DNA of 7,956 bases from Alphaproteobacteria bacterium UBA2723 (GCA_002353835.1 DEKL01000025.1:1-7956), one strand, 5' to 3'. Positions 1-6,372 are shown, counted from the stretch's first letter. Made by a program: numbers and translations. Notes: a model not told the origin generated them from the sequence alone.

Positions 1-123
1 TCTTATCAAACAGCTCTTTTAGGATAACAATAAAACCGTATAATAGATACGACCTAATAAGAACTTTGTACGGGCATCATAACATTAAGAAATAAAAAAT
101 CAAGAACTTTTTGTCTAAAAAGA

Positions 124-152
124 TTGACAGATTTTATTTCATCTGTTAAAAG
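124..152 (+). promoter_or_regulatory. Candidate sigma70-type promoter upstream of the first gene
   Basis: A perfect TTGACA (-35) lies at 124-129. After a 17-base spacer comes TAAAAG (147-152), which matches the TATAAT consensus at four of six positions. Transcription would begin near 159, leaving a leader of roughly 33 bases before the ATG at 193. The -35 and spacing are good and the -10 is weak, so this is a motif-level prediction. A better isolated TATAAT at 39-44 has no matching -35 upstream. The rest of 1-192 shows no gene on either strand. Confidence 0.4.
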
Positions 153-192
153 GGGACACATAACAACTATCACTTAAATATATATCTGTTTT

Positions 193-924
193 ATGGACTA
201 CAAAACATCTTGTGCTTTGCTTCTTAAATCAGAGGCAATCACTGAAAATCAAGCCGAAGAAATCTTAAGGATGTGGGCAGAAAAACCGCGTTCTTATCAT
301 GATTTCTTAAAAAAGCCGGAAGCATCTCTTGTTCTTCGCTCGTATTTGGGCGTTATCAAAGAAGCCACAAAGCATGAATTTATTGATCTGGAAACCAAAG
401 TGCCGTCCGTATCGGTGGCGCTGAAGTTTTTCTCTCTTGATGATGATGACATCAGCAAAAACTTCATCAATGTGGCAAGTAACTTATCTTTCAGTAATAC
501 CGGACGTGAAATCTGCGCCTGGCCTTATTTGACGGAAAGCTGTATGCGACATTTAAGCGAGGAAGTTATTACGAGAATTATTGTCGGGTCGGAGTATGTT
601 TTTGATTTCTCTGAGGATAAACGGGGTAATCTTTATGACAGCTTGTATAAGCGTTTGAGGGATACTTATTCCAGAGAGCTTTTTGCCGCCAACAGCTTTA
701 ATGTATTAGGGTGGATAAACAAAGCAGCTCGTCATCCGGAAGAAGAAGTCTTAAAGTATCTGACCATGAGTTCGCACTTCCTTAATGTCGGTATCGGGCC
801 GGAAGCTATCTTGCGTAAGTTTTACATTCGTTATCGCTATGATATCCGTAATATAACCAGCGAGATGAGACAATTATCCAGTAGCGATATTCCGAGTTAT
901 ATCGGCAAGAATTTTGCCAACTGA
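193..924 (+). CDS. Hypothetical protein, 243 residues, no recognised family
   Basis: I do not recognise this protein. It is soluble-looking and predicted mostly helical, with no signal peptide and no long hydrophobic segment. Visible features are an acidic run (DDDD at residues 83-86), two Trp/Cys-containing stretches around residues 108-117, and a charged helical middle and C-terminal half rich in Arg, Tyr and Glu. An in-frame TAA at 175-177 makes the ATG at 193 the first possible ATG start. There is no Shine-Dalgarno sequence at the usual distance: the only purine-rich run (AAAAGGGGA, about 148-156) is nearly 40 bases away, so initiation may be weak or unusual. It is a stand-alone unit, with a candidate promoter at 124-152 and a strong terminator straight after the stop. 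Length, GAA-rich Glu codons like those of psd, and the clean terminator support a real gene. Function is unknown. Confidence 0.75.
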   Translation: MDYKTSCALLLKSEAITENQAEEILRMWAEKPRSYHDFLKKPEASLVLRSYLGVIKEATKHEFIDLETKVPSVSVALKFFSLDDDDISKNFINVASNLSFSNTGREICAWPYLTESCMRHLSEEVITRIIVGSEYVFDFSEDKRGNLYDSLYKRLRDTYSRELFAANSFNVLGWINKAARHPEEEVLKYLTMSSHFLNVGIGPEAILRKFYIRYRYDIRNITSEMRQLSSSDIPSYIGKNFAN

Positions 925-932
925 ACTGAAAT

Positions 933-965
933 AAAAGCAGACCGAGAAATCGGTCTGTTTTTATT
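933..965 (+). terminator. Rho-independent terminator of the 193-924 gene
   Basis: A perfect 8-bp stem, CAGACCGA (938-945) with TCGGTCTG (950-957), is capped by a GAAA tetraloop and followed by TTTTTATTTT. The A-rich left flank (933-936) can partly pair with the U tract. It begins 13 bases after the stop codon of the upstream gene and separates it from psd. Confidence 0.93.
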
Positions 966-1008
966 TTAAATCCGCTTGAATTTTGATTTAAAAGCCATAA
1001 CAATTTGC

Positions 1009-1014
1009 TATATT
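1009..1014 (+). promoter_or_regulatory. Candidate -10 element for psd
   Basis: TATATT (1009-1014) lies about 30 bases before the psd start, inside the short gap after the preceding terminator, so psd needs a promoter here. No good -35 stands 16-18 bases upstream; the nearest TTGATT (983-988) is 20 bases away. The position is sensible but the motif support is weak. Confidence 0.3.
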
Positions 1015-1030
1015 AAAGCGGTCAGCAAAT

Positions 1031-1037
1031 AAGGGAG
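1031..1037 (+). promoter_or_regulatory. Ribosome binding site that decides the psd start
   Basis: AAGGGAG precedes two consecutive in-frame ATG codons at 1042 and 1045. It is 4 bases from the first and 7 from the second. The second spacing is the more usual one, and it also gives E. coli-like numbering for the pyruvoyl serine (Ser254), so I place the start at 1045. Confidence 0.6.
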
Positions 1038-1044
1038 ATGAATG

Positions 1045-1908
1045 ATGGCATCATTATTAGACAGTATAAAGGTTAAAGCACAATATTTTTTACCCAAAAA
1101 GTTACTCTCACGCGGTGTTGGTAAATTAGCCTCAGCTAAGTTAGGCAAATTCACCGCATTTTTGGTTAAAAACTTCATCAATTACTATAAGGTTGACCTT
1201 AAAGATGCTGAAATAACGGATGTTACCAAATATGAAACATTTAATGCCTTTTTTACCCGAGCCTTAAAAAAAGGTGCCCGTCCGATTGTGGCAGAAGCTA
1301 AAGCCTTGGCTCATCCGGCAGACGGCACTCTCAGCGAGTTTGGCGAAATTTACAAAGATGCCGTTCTTCAAGCCAAAGGGCATTATTACAGCTTGGAAGC
1401 CCTGTTAGGCGGGGATGAAAAAGACAGCCGAATTTTTGAAAACGGCAGTTTTATGACCACTTATTTATCGCCGAAAGATTATCACCGTGTGCATATGCCG
1501 TTTGACGGTAAATTGGAAAAAATGATTTTTGTTCCCGGCGAGCTGTTTTCCGTTAATCCCTTAACCGCGCGTAACGTAGATAATCTTTTTGCCAAAAATG
1601 AACGCGTTATTTGCTTTTTTAAGAATGAAAAGTTAGGAAACTTTGCGGTTATCCTAGTCGGTGCCACCATTGTTGCCAGCATAGAAACGGTTTTTGCCGG
1701 CGTGGTAGCCCCGTCTGCCGGTAAAGAGAAAAATATTTATCATTACGAAAAAGATAAAATAACCTTTAAGAAAGGCGCAGAATTAGGCAGATTCTTGCTG
1801 GGAAGCACGGTTATCTGCGTTTTTGAAAAAGATAAGATAAACTTTGCCAAAGGCTTAAAATCCGGCATCAACGTTAAGATGGGAACTCGCTTTGGTGAAA
1901 TAAACTAA
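1045..1908 (+). CDS. psd: Phosphatidylserine decarboxylase proenzyme (pyruvoyl-dependent, bacterial long form)
   Basis: It decarboxylates phosphatidylserine to phosphatidylethanolamine at the inner membrane, the last step of PE synthesis. Known family signatures are visible in order: HPADGTLSEFG (catalytic Asp near residue 93), DYHRVHMP (His near residues 147 and 150), and the self-cleavage motif LGST near residues 252-255. Cleavage between Gly and Ser would give a beta chain of about 253 residues and a 34-residue alpha chain whose N-terminal Ser becomes the pyruvoyl group. With the start at 1045 the product is 287 residues and the cleaved Ser is residue 254, the E. coli position. This is the longer E. 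coli-like type, not the short form of roughly 220-230 residues found in many alphaproteobacteria. No phosphatidylserine synthase gene is next to it. Its stop codon (1906-1908) overlaps the stop of the convergent gene. Confidence 0.96.
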   Translation: MASLLDSIKVKAQYFLPKKLLSRGVGKLASAKLGKFTAFLVKNFINYYKVDLKDAEITDVTKYETFNAFFTRALKKGARPIVAEAKALAHPADGTLSEFGEIYKDAVLQAKGHYYSLEALLGGDEKDSRIFENGSFMTTYLSPKDYHRVHMPFDGKLEKMIFVPGELFSVNPLTARNVDNLFAKNERVICFFKNEKLGNFAVILVGATIVASIETVFAGVVAPSAGKEKNIYHYEKDKITFKKGAELGRFLLGSTVICVFEKDKINFAKGLKSGINVKMGTRFGEIN

Positions 1909-2543
1909 GCCCGTTTTTTGAAAAACTTTCTGAGAAAATGAAAAGAAGCCGGTGCCGCCCAAAAAGCGATATTGACTTCTTTAACATTAAGCTCTTTGCA
2001 GATACCGATACGGTGATGCCCTTGCAAAAGTTGGTCTTTGCACCCGAATTTGCGATTAAGCATCACATACATCGGAAAACGCTCATCATATCCGTGCTTT
2101 TCAATGGAAGAGCGTAGTTTGTTATAGCATTTCTGCGCCTCGTCATGGTCTAAGTGGTAGCGCCTGTTATTAAATTGATAAGCATTTTCGGCATTACGCT
2201 CACCGCGCGGCAATTTAGCCGCTAATAAATCCGCCAAACGCACCCGAAAACTTTCCATACTTTTAATGTAAAAACGTCTTTTTATCGGCTTAATGATATT
2301 AAGGAAGAAACTGATAAATGTCGGAAAAGAAACATAGACAATTCTTGTTTTAACAAAGTCATCATCCGGCGCTGTATCAATTTTTTCCTTGCCGGCATAA
2401 ACGGTTACTTGCCCGTCATGATGTAATTTCAAATAAATGCAGTCATCATTAAAATCGGCACCGACTTTTTCCTTCACGACAAGTTTTTTCAAGTCCCGCG
2501 CTTTAATAAAATAAAACTCTGAAGAAAAAGCCAGTTGTTTCAT
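1905..2543 (-). CDS. ParB/sulfiredoxin-like domain protein (GHHR motif), function unknown
   Basis: This is a 212-residue cytoplasmic-looking protein. The C-terminal third (about residues 125-195) resembles the ParB N-terminal/sulfiredoxin fold: a segment like FPMYVMLNRK is followed by QGHHRIGICKELNVKEV (GHHR at residues 175-178), matching the family pattern in which a G-x-H-R motif sits before a helix and a strand. In this superfamily that motif binds or hydrolyses nucleotides. The N-terminal 120 residues are unrecognised and include a hydrophobic patch around residues 68-86 followed by basic residues (KPIKRR), which might touch the membrane. There is no HTH, so it is unlikely to be a chromosome-partition ParB. 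Start: ATG at 2543-2541, with GGAG about 11 bases upstream and an in-frame stop just before it. It diverges from a glycosyltransferase and converges on psd. A role linked to envelope glycans is guesswork from context. Confidence 0.72.
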   Translation of the reverse strand: MKQLAFSSEFYFIKARDLKKLVVKEKVGADFNDDCIYLKLHHDGQVTVYAGKEKIDTAPDDDFVKTRIVYVSFPTFISFFLNIIKPIKRRFYIKSMESFRVRLADLLAAKLPRGERNAENAYQFNNRRYHLDHDEAQKCYNKLRSSIEKHGYDERFPMYVMLNRKFGCKDQLLQGHHRIGICKELNVKEVNIAFWAAPASFHFLRKFFKKRA

Positions 2544-2571
2544 AAGTTACAATACTCCGTCATCATAAAAA

Positions 2572-2600
2572 ATGATACAAAACAGAGGATGTATCTACAA
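2572..2600 (-). promoter_or_regulatory. Candidate promoter for the ParB-like gene
   Basis: Read on the minus strand, TTGTAG (2600-2595) is followed after 17 bases by TATCAT (2577-2572), a five-of-six match to the -10 consensus. The -35 is poor. The site lies about 30 bases before the start codon. A small inverted repeat, ATCAT-AAAAA-ATGAT (2562-2576), overlaps its downstream edge. Confidence 0.35.
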
Positions 2601-2608
2601 TAATTATG

Positions 2609-2636
2609 TTGAAATGTCCACACATATTTGTAAAAT
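2609..2636 (+). promoter_or_regulatory. Promoter for the GT-B glycosyltransferase gene
   Basis: TTGAAA (2609-2614) and TAAAAT (2631-2636) each match the sigma70 consensus at five of six positions, separated by 16 bases. The predicted start of transcription is near 2643, giving a leader of about 80 bases before the ATG at 2725. The site is back to back with the candidate promoter of the ParB-like gene. Confidence 0.55.
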
Positions 2637-2724
2637 AGATGAAATTCGTGTTTATAGATGGATAATTGCGTTGCAAAACAAATCCGTCCGTTTAGACTTA
2701 AAAAAAAGAGAATAGGGAGGGAAA

Positions 2725-3792
2725 ATGCGCCCGTTACGAATCATACATTGTGCTAATTTTAATACCGTTCGCCTTAAAGGGTGTTATATGGCCTCCATGG
2801 GCTATAAATTAAATAACGGTTTGGTGCGCTTAGGACATCAGGTCTTAACTTATAGTGACAGAGATATGGCGCGCCTGTTCGGTATATTCGGTAAGAAGTG
2901 CTTTTTAACTACTAAAAAGAACAATGATAATTTTTACAAATTCTGCCTTAATTTAAAGCCGGATATTATCTTTTTAGGCCATGCGGATACCATCAGTGCG
3001 GATACTTTATTAAAGATAAGGGAAAAACTTCCGAATATAAAAATTTTACAATGGAATGTTGATGCCATCAATCCGGTTTTGGAATCCGGACGGCGCAATA
3101 TCAAAAACATACAGAGCAAGCTTGCCGCTGTGGATTATACTTTAATAACCACGGCAGAAAGAAAATTATATGCCCCGTTTAATCCGGATAAAAATAATAT
3201 CGGTTTTATTCCCAATCCGGTAGATAAATCCATAGAAACCGCTCGTGTGTTTGAAAATTCGTCACCTGAATATGATGTCTTTTTTGCCTCAAATCCGGAT
3301 GCGGAAAGGGATATCGGCGGCAAATTGCTGAAAGCTAAGGAAATAGCCGAAATGTTGGAGAAAAATTGTCCGAATACCAAGCTGATGTTCCCGCGCTTAA
3401 ATGCCCCGTCTGCTGATGGTATCGCTTATTTGAATTTAATTGCCAAATCTGCCATGGTCTTAAATTTATCGCGTATCTCGGAAGATTATCTCTATTCATC
3501 AGACAGAATGGCCCACGCCATGGGTAACGGCTGTCTGGCATTTATTGACCGTCGTACCGGTTTTACCGATATTTTTAATGAAGATGAAGCCGCTTTTTAT
3601 GAAGGTCAGGACGAGCTGGTTGATAAAATCAATTTCTATAAGCAAAATCCGTTAGATAGAATGGGAACCGCACAAAAAGGTTGGAAAAAATATCACGAAT
3701 TATTTAATGAAACCAAAGTCGCAAGCTACGCTTTGTCGCTCTTAGACGGCAGTTTTAAGAAAGAAAATTATCCGTTTGCAAGATATAAATAA
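2725..3792 (+). CDS. Glycosyltransferase, GT-B fold, group 1 / CgeB-like
   Basis: This is a 355-residue predicted cytosolic or membrane-peripheral sugar transferase. Residues 1-150 form a first Rossmann-like half: MRPLRIIHCANF, then a block like LKPDIIFLGHAD near residues 78-88. A linker with FIPNPVD follows near residues 161-167. The second half carries the signature of the Glycos_transf_1_2 (CgeB-type) domain: LYSSDRMAHAMGNGCLAF near residues 256-273, a TGFTDIF segment, then an acidic DELVDKINFY stretch and a C-terminal helix. Donor and acceptor cannot be read from sequence; surface polysaccharide or glycolipid modification is a family-level inference. AGGGAGGG at 2714-2721 is a strong ribosome site 4 bases before the ATG. 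The gene ends 4 bp from a convergent GT2 gene, so the two glycosyltransferases are neighbours but not co-transcribed. Confidence 0.82.
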   Translation: MRPLRIIHCANFNTVRLKGCYMASMGYKLNNGLVRLGHQVLTYSDRDMARLFGIFGKKCFLTTKKNNDNFYKFCLNLKPDIIFLGHADTISADTLLKIREKLPNIKILQWNVDAINPVLESGRRNIKNIQSKLAAVDYTLITTAERKLYAPFNPDKNNIGFIPNPVDKSIETARVFENSSPEYDVFFASNPDAERDIGGKLLKAKEIAEMLEKNCPNTKLMFPRLNAPSADGIAYLNLIAKSAMVLNLSRISEDYLYSSDRMAHAMGNGCLAFIDRRTGFTDIFNEDEAAFYEGQDELVDKINFYKQNPLDRMGTAQKGWKKYHELFNETKVASYALSLLDGSFKKENYPFARYK

Positions 3793-3796
3793 GAGA

Positions 3797-4744
3797 TTAC
3801 TCGCCCTTAGAACGTAAGACATTATCCAAGCTTAAAAAGCGGTGAGCCAGTTGTTCCAAAAATTGAAAATCCGGCTGCGGATGGAAAATTTTAGCCTTAA
3901 GATAACGGAAGAAATCAGCCGTCCAATAAGGATGATCCAAATTTTTCTTAACATATTTCCAGTTGGCTGAAAGCGCTTTCATATATAAAATAGCGCAAGT
4001 GTCTTTGTCCAACGTATCATGATAATCCAAAAGCAAATTGTAATGGGCAAAGAAACGGTCATTATCAAGCTGATTGGTGTTTTTGCTCAAATTATTTGTT
4101 TCTTTCGGCACCAAAACAACCTCGGCAAAAATCTTAATAATTCCGTTGGCAAAACGAGCCGCACGCAGCGGAATGCTCTCATCTTGAATGAAAACACGCG
4201 TATCGGCACCGCCGGCTTGTGTCAGAACTTTACGACGAATAAGCTGTCCCATCCGCGTAAAACGACCTTTTAAGACCGCGCGCATCGCATCTTTTTTATA
4301 GTAATAATCAAAGTCATCAGGCATTTTTTCATGGCAAATATCCATCGGTTCTTTGCCTGTCTTTTTGAATTTACCGTAAACCATATCCGCTTTATGTTTC
4401 AAAGCGAGGTTAAGCATTTTTTCGGTGGAGTCAATCGGCAGAATATCATCAGAATCCAACATTCTCACCCATTCGCCTTTGGCAAGTTTAATACCTTGGT
4501 TAATTGTAACCGAAATACCTTCATTTTTATCTTTGGCAACAATCGTAACGTTCGGGATATTCTTCGTCTTTTCGCGAATAATTTCCACCGAACGATCTTT
4601 AGACGTATCATCAACAAAAATAAATTCCGGATTTTTCAAACCGGTCTGATTTAATAAAGCTTCCAAAACGGCCGGCAAATAATACTCTTTGTTGTAAACC
4701 GTCATTACAAAAGAAACATCAATTTTTTCATTATTTGCGGGCAT
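3797..4744 (-). CDS. Glycosyltransferase family 2 (GT-A fold)
   Basis: This enzyme transfers sugar from a nucleotide-sugar donor, probably to a glycan or lipid at the cytoplasmic face. From the chosen start, residues 10-20 hold the family opening VSFVMTVYNKE. VDDTSKD follows near residues 44-50 (nucleotide-binding Asp pair), then NEGISVTINQG, and LDSDD near residues 96-100, the DxD metal-binding motif. FIQDESIPLRAARFA near residues 185-199 is the usual ED-type catalytic segment. The C-terminal part (about 225-315) is variable, has no membrane helix, and probably gives acceptor specificity. The frame can be opened from a GTG at 4771, but that has no ribosome site. The ATG at 4744 has GTGAG 6 bases upstream and gives a compact 315-residue product starting just before the first strand. 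It lies 70 bases downstream of the repeat lipoprotein gene on the same strand, so co-transcription is possible. Confidence 0.88.
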   Translation of the reverse strand: MPANNEKIDVSFVMTVYNKEYYLPAVLEALLNQTGLKNPEFIFVDDTSKDRSVEIIREKTKNIPNVTIVAKDKNEGISVTINQGIKLAKGEWVRMLDSDDILPIDSTEKMLNLALKHKADMVYGKFKKTGKEPMDICHEKMPDDFDYYYKKDAMRAVLKGRFTRMGQLIRRKVLTQAGGADTRVFIQDESIPLRAARFANGIIKIFAEVVLVPKETNNLSKNTNQLDNDRFFAHYNLLLDYHDTLDKDTCAILYMKALSANWKYVKKNLDHPYWTADFFRYLKAKIFHPQPDFQFLEQLAHRFLSLDNVLRSKGE

Positions 4745-4814
4745 CACATACTCACATAAAAAAAGTTCCACCGCTACGATACTAACAAAATAAAAAAAGC
4801 AAGCAACAAAAAAA

Positions 4815-5552
4815 CTAAAATTTTACACGTTGAATTTCATCACCGTTTTTATAGGTAATCATTTCGGTTAAATTGCCTTTTTTATCAAAATATTTGGAAA
4901 CCCCGTCAAGCTTATCTTTTTTGCGGTAAGAAAGTACCTTCGGTTTTTCGTTCGGGTAATAAGAAAAAGCCGGTCCTTCGCGCAAACCTTTGGTATATTC
5001 CGTGTAGTTGATAAGATGCTTATGACTGGTATAAAATCGTGATGGCCCGTGCAGTTTATCGTTACGATAAGTAATTGTGCTTTTCACAATATTGTTGGGG
5101 TAAAATTCGGTAAAGATACCGTTTTTCTTGCCGTTGATATAACTTTTCTTATACATTAAAGCGCCGTTTTTGTAGTAACCGAATTGGCTGCCGTCAAGCT
5201 TATCTTTATTATAGTTTAAGACTTCTTGCGGTTTGCCGTTTTGGTAGTAAGTAACGGTTTGCCCTTGGCGTTTACCTTTTTTATATTGTGCTGTCATCAA
5301 GAGATATCCTTTCGGACTGTATGCTTTATAAAGACCGTCCGGTTTACCGTTGACATATTGCACTTCTTCCAAAAGCCGCATTTTTTTAGAGTGTTTTTGG
5401 TAAACGCCGGTAATCGGCTGATGGTTGGCATCAACACGGATATCGTTTTCTTCAACGGATGTTTCATCATTATAAAGGGTGGTAAGCTGCGCCACCTGAC
5501 AACCGCATAAGAAAAAGCACAATAAAGTAACAGATAAAAACTTTTTCAACAT
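4815..5552 (-). CDS. Predicted lipoprotein with YwqK/MORN-like repeats
   Basis: A 245-residue exported protein. Residues 1-18 are a lipoprotein signal: MLKKF, a hydrophobic core, then LCGC with the lipidated Cys at residue 18 (Cys at -2 is unusual but tolerated). From about residue 50 to the end it consists of roughly eight tandem units of about 23-25 residues, patterned aromatic-x-x-x-G...Y-x-N-G-K-x-x-G. Examples are YVNGKPDG, YKKGKRQG, YNKDKLDG, YINGKKNG, YRNDKLHG, YTKGLREG and YRKKDKLDG. These match the toxin-antitoxin YwqK/MORN_2-type repeat, thought to form a beta-rich elongated surface. Databases often name such proteins 'antitoxin component', but nothing here resembles a toxin partner. 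The first in-frame start is a TTG at 5555; the ATG at 5552 is preferred because GGAG (5560-5557) precedes it. Possible roles are envelope scaffold or adhesion; not determinable from sequence. Confidence 0.82.
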   Translation of the reverse strand: MLKKFLSVTLLCFFLCGCQVAQLTTLYNDETSVEENDIRVDANHQPITGVYQKHSKKMRLLEEVQYVNGKPDGLYKAYSPKGYLLMTAQYKKGKRQGQTVTYYQNGKPQEVLNYNKDKLDGSQFGYYKNGALMYKKSYINGKKNGIFTEFYPNNIVKSTITYRNDKLHGPSRFYTSHKHLINYTEYTKGLREGPAFSYYPNEKPKVLSYRKKDKLDGVSKYFDKKGNLTEMITYKNGDEIQRVKF

Positions 5553-5611
5553 CAATCTCCATAAAACGGCCTGTTTGTAACGTTTAAATAACTAATAATT
5601 TGTAAACATCA

Positions 5612-5652
5612 AGAAAAAAATAAAAAACGCCTTATCAAATGATAAGACGTTT
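5612..5652 (-). terminator. Rho-independent terminator of the nitroreductase gene
   Basis: On the minus strand AAACGTCTTATC (5652-5641) pairs with GATAAGGCGTTT (5636-5625) around an ATTT loop. This gives a 12-bp stem with one U-G wobble, followed by a T-rich run down to about 5612. On the plus strand the same position would be a C-A mismatch, so the element is tuned to minus-strand transcripts. It separates the nitroreductase from the repeat lipoprotein gene downstream. The rest of the gap 5553-5674 holds no gene; TTACAAA occurs twice on the minus strand in it, about 26 bases apart. Confidence 0.88.
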
Positions 5653-5674
5653 AAGAAACAAAAGACCGATATTA

Positions 5675-6271
5675 TTATTCGGCAGGGTAACCGGCAGCAA
5701 AAGTCATGACGACTTCAAGCTCACCTTCAAGCCCCATGGCTTCTTTCAGTTCTGCACGGTCATACCAAGCGCGTACGACACATTGTAATTTAGCGGAAGC
5801 ACAATAAAGGCTGGTATTTTCATACATAGAGCCGGCATGAACTTCACCGTATTTTTTATCCTTGGTTACAAACAAGAGGTGTACCGGTGCCGATTCGGCA
5901 AAGTTTTGTCCGTGTGCGATAATCACTCTTAAGTCCTTATCGCCCTTTTGGATAAGCTTATTTTGTTTAGCATCATAAAGATACCAACCATCTTTGGTTG
6001 CCACATATAAATCCATATCCTGCAGATTACGAGCGGTCGGAACGACACGACGCTCATCATCGGAAGAATAGCCCCAAGCGGTCCAAAGAAGGGTGCTTAG
6101 GTCTTTATCTGAAAGCATCTTATCGGCAAATTGGCGCCCGGTGCGACGCGCGGAAATAGCATCAAGCAGAGGCATACCGCCGGTTGTATCCGGTTTAATA
6201 AGGTCAATATCTGAAGCATTGGCATTAAAAGAAGTAAGGAGCATCAAAGCGCCCAATAAAAATTTTTTCAT
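5675..6271 (-). CDS. Exported SagB/ThcOx-type nitroreductase family protein
   Basis: A 198-residue flavoprotein-family oxidoreductase predicted to act in the periplasm. Residues 1-19 form a Sec signal peptide (MKKFLLGALMLLTSF, then ANA before Ser20). Mature features match SagB/ThcOx-type nitroreductases: GGMPLLDAISARRTGRQF near residues 31-48 (the Arg-rich FMN phosphate-binding segment), LSTLLWTAWGYSSDD, VVPTARNLQDMDLYV near residues 77-90, YLYDAKQNKL, and a C-terminal segment with LYCASAKLQCVVRAW ending in AAGYP. FMN and NAD(P)H chemistry is known for the family; the substrate here is unknown. A longer frame opens at 6322, but the ATG at 6271 has GGGAG 7 bases upstream and begins exactly at the signal peptide. 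No radical-SAM, YcaO or peptide-precursor gene accompanies it, so a role in peptide heterocyclisation is not supported. Confidence 0.88.
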   Translation of the reverse strand: MKKFLLGALMLLTSFNANASDIDLIKPDTTGGMPLLDAISARRTGRQFADKMLSDKDLSTLLWTAWGYSSDDERRVVPTARNLQDMDLYVATKDGWYLYDAKQNKLIQKGDKDLRVIIAHGQNFAESAPVHLLFVTKDKKYGEVHAGSMYENTSLYCASAKLQCVVRAWYDRAELKEAMGLEGELEVVMTFAAGYPAE

Positions 6272-6278
6272 GAAAAAT

Positions 6279-6283
6279 CTCCC
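6279..6283 (-). promoter_or_regulatory. Ribosome binding site that fixes the nitroreductase start
   Basis: GGGAG on the minus strand (6283-6279) lies 7 bases before the ATG at 6271-6269. It favours this start over the in-frame ATG at 6322, which would add 17 residues ahead of an already complete signal peptide. Confidence 0.75.
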
Positions 6284-6305
6284 AAATATAATCAAACAAG
6301 GAGAG

Positions 6306-6332
6306 ATTATTAACAAACGCATAAAATGTCAA
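6306..6332 (-). promoter_or_regulatory. Candidate promoter for the nitroreductase gene
   Basis: On the minus strand a perfect TTGACA (6332-6327) is followed after 15 bases by AATAAT (6311-6306), five of six to consensus. The spacing is slightly short; TAATCT at 17 bases is the alternative -10. Transcription would begin about 30 bases before the start codon. The longer reading frame begins inside this promoter, another reason to prefer the 6271 start. Confidence 0.5.
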
Positions 6333-6341
6333 ACATTATGC

Positions 6342-6372
6342 TTGCGAAAAAGTGAATTTTATGTCATTATAT
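6342..6372 (+). promoter_or_regulatory. Weak candidate promoter for the SDR gene
   Basis: TTGCGA (6342-6347) is followed by a CATTATAT stretch (6365-6372). The -10 is either CATTAT at 17 bases or TTATAT at 19 bases, neither ideal. It sits back to back with the nitroreductase promoter in the same 134-base divergent gap and about 35 bases before the ATG at 6406. Confidence 0.3.

Noticed and set aside
1905..2543. Chromosome or plasmid partition ParB
   Set aside because: There is no helix-turn-helix or dimerisation domain, no parA neighbour, and no parS-like palindrome in view.
4019..4654. Plus-strand open frames inside the GT2 gene
   Set aside because: They lie antisense to a protein with clear GT-A motifs, and their translations have no family features or ribosome sites.
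4815..5552. Toxin-antitoxin module based on YwqK-like naming
   Set aside because: The protein carries a lipoprotein signal and no toxin-like small gene is adjacent; the label comes only from database naming of the repeat.
5675..6271. Azole-modified peptide (RiPP) biosynthesis locus
   Set aside because: No YcaO, SagC/D-type or precursor peptide gene is present, and the enzyme is exported.
6272..6322. N-terminal extension of the nitroreductase to the ATG at 6322
   Set aside because: The extension would precede a complete signal peptide, overlaps the predicted promoter, and lacks the good ribosome site that the 6271 start has.
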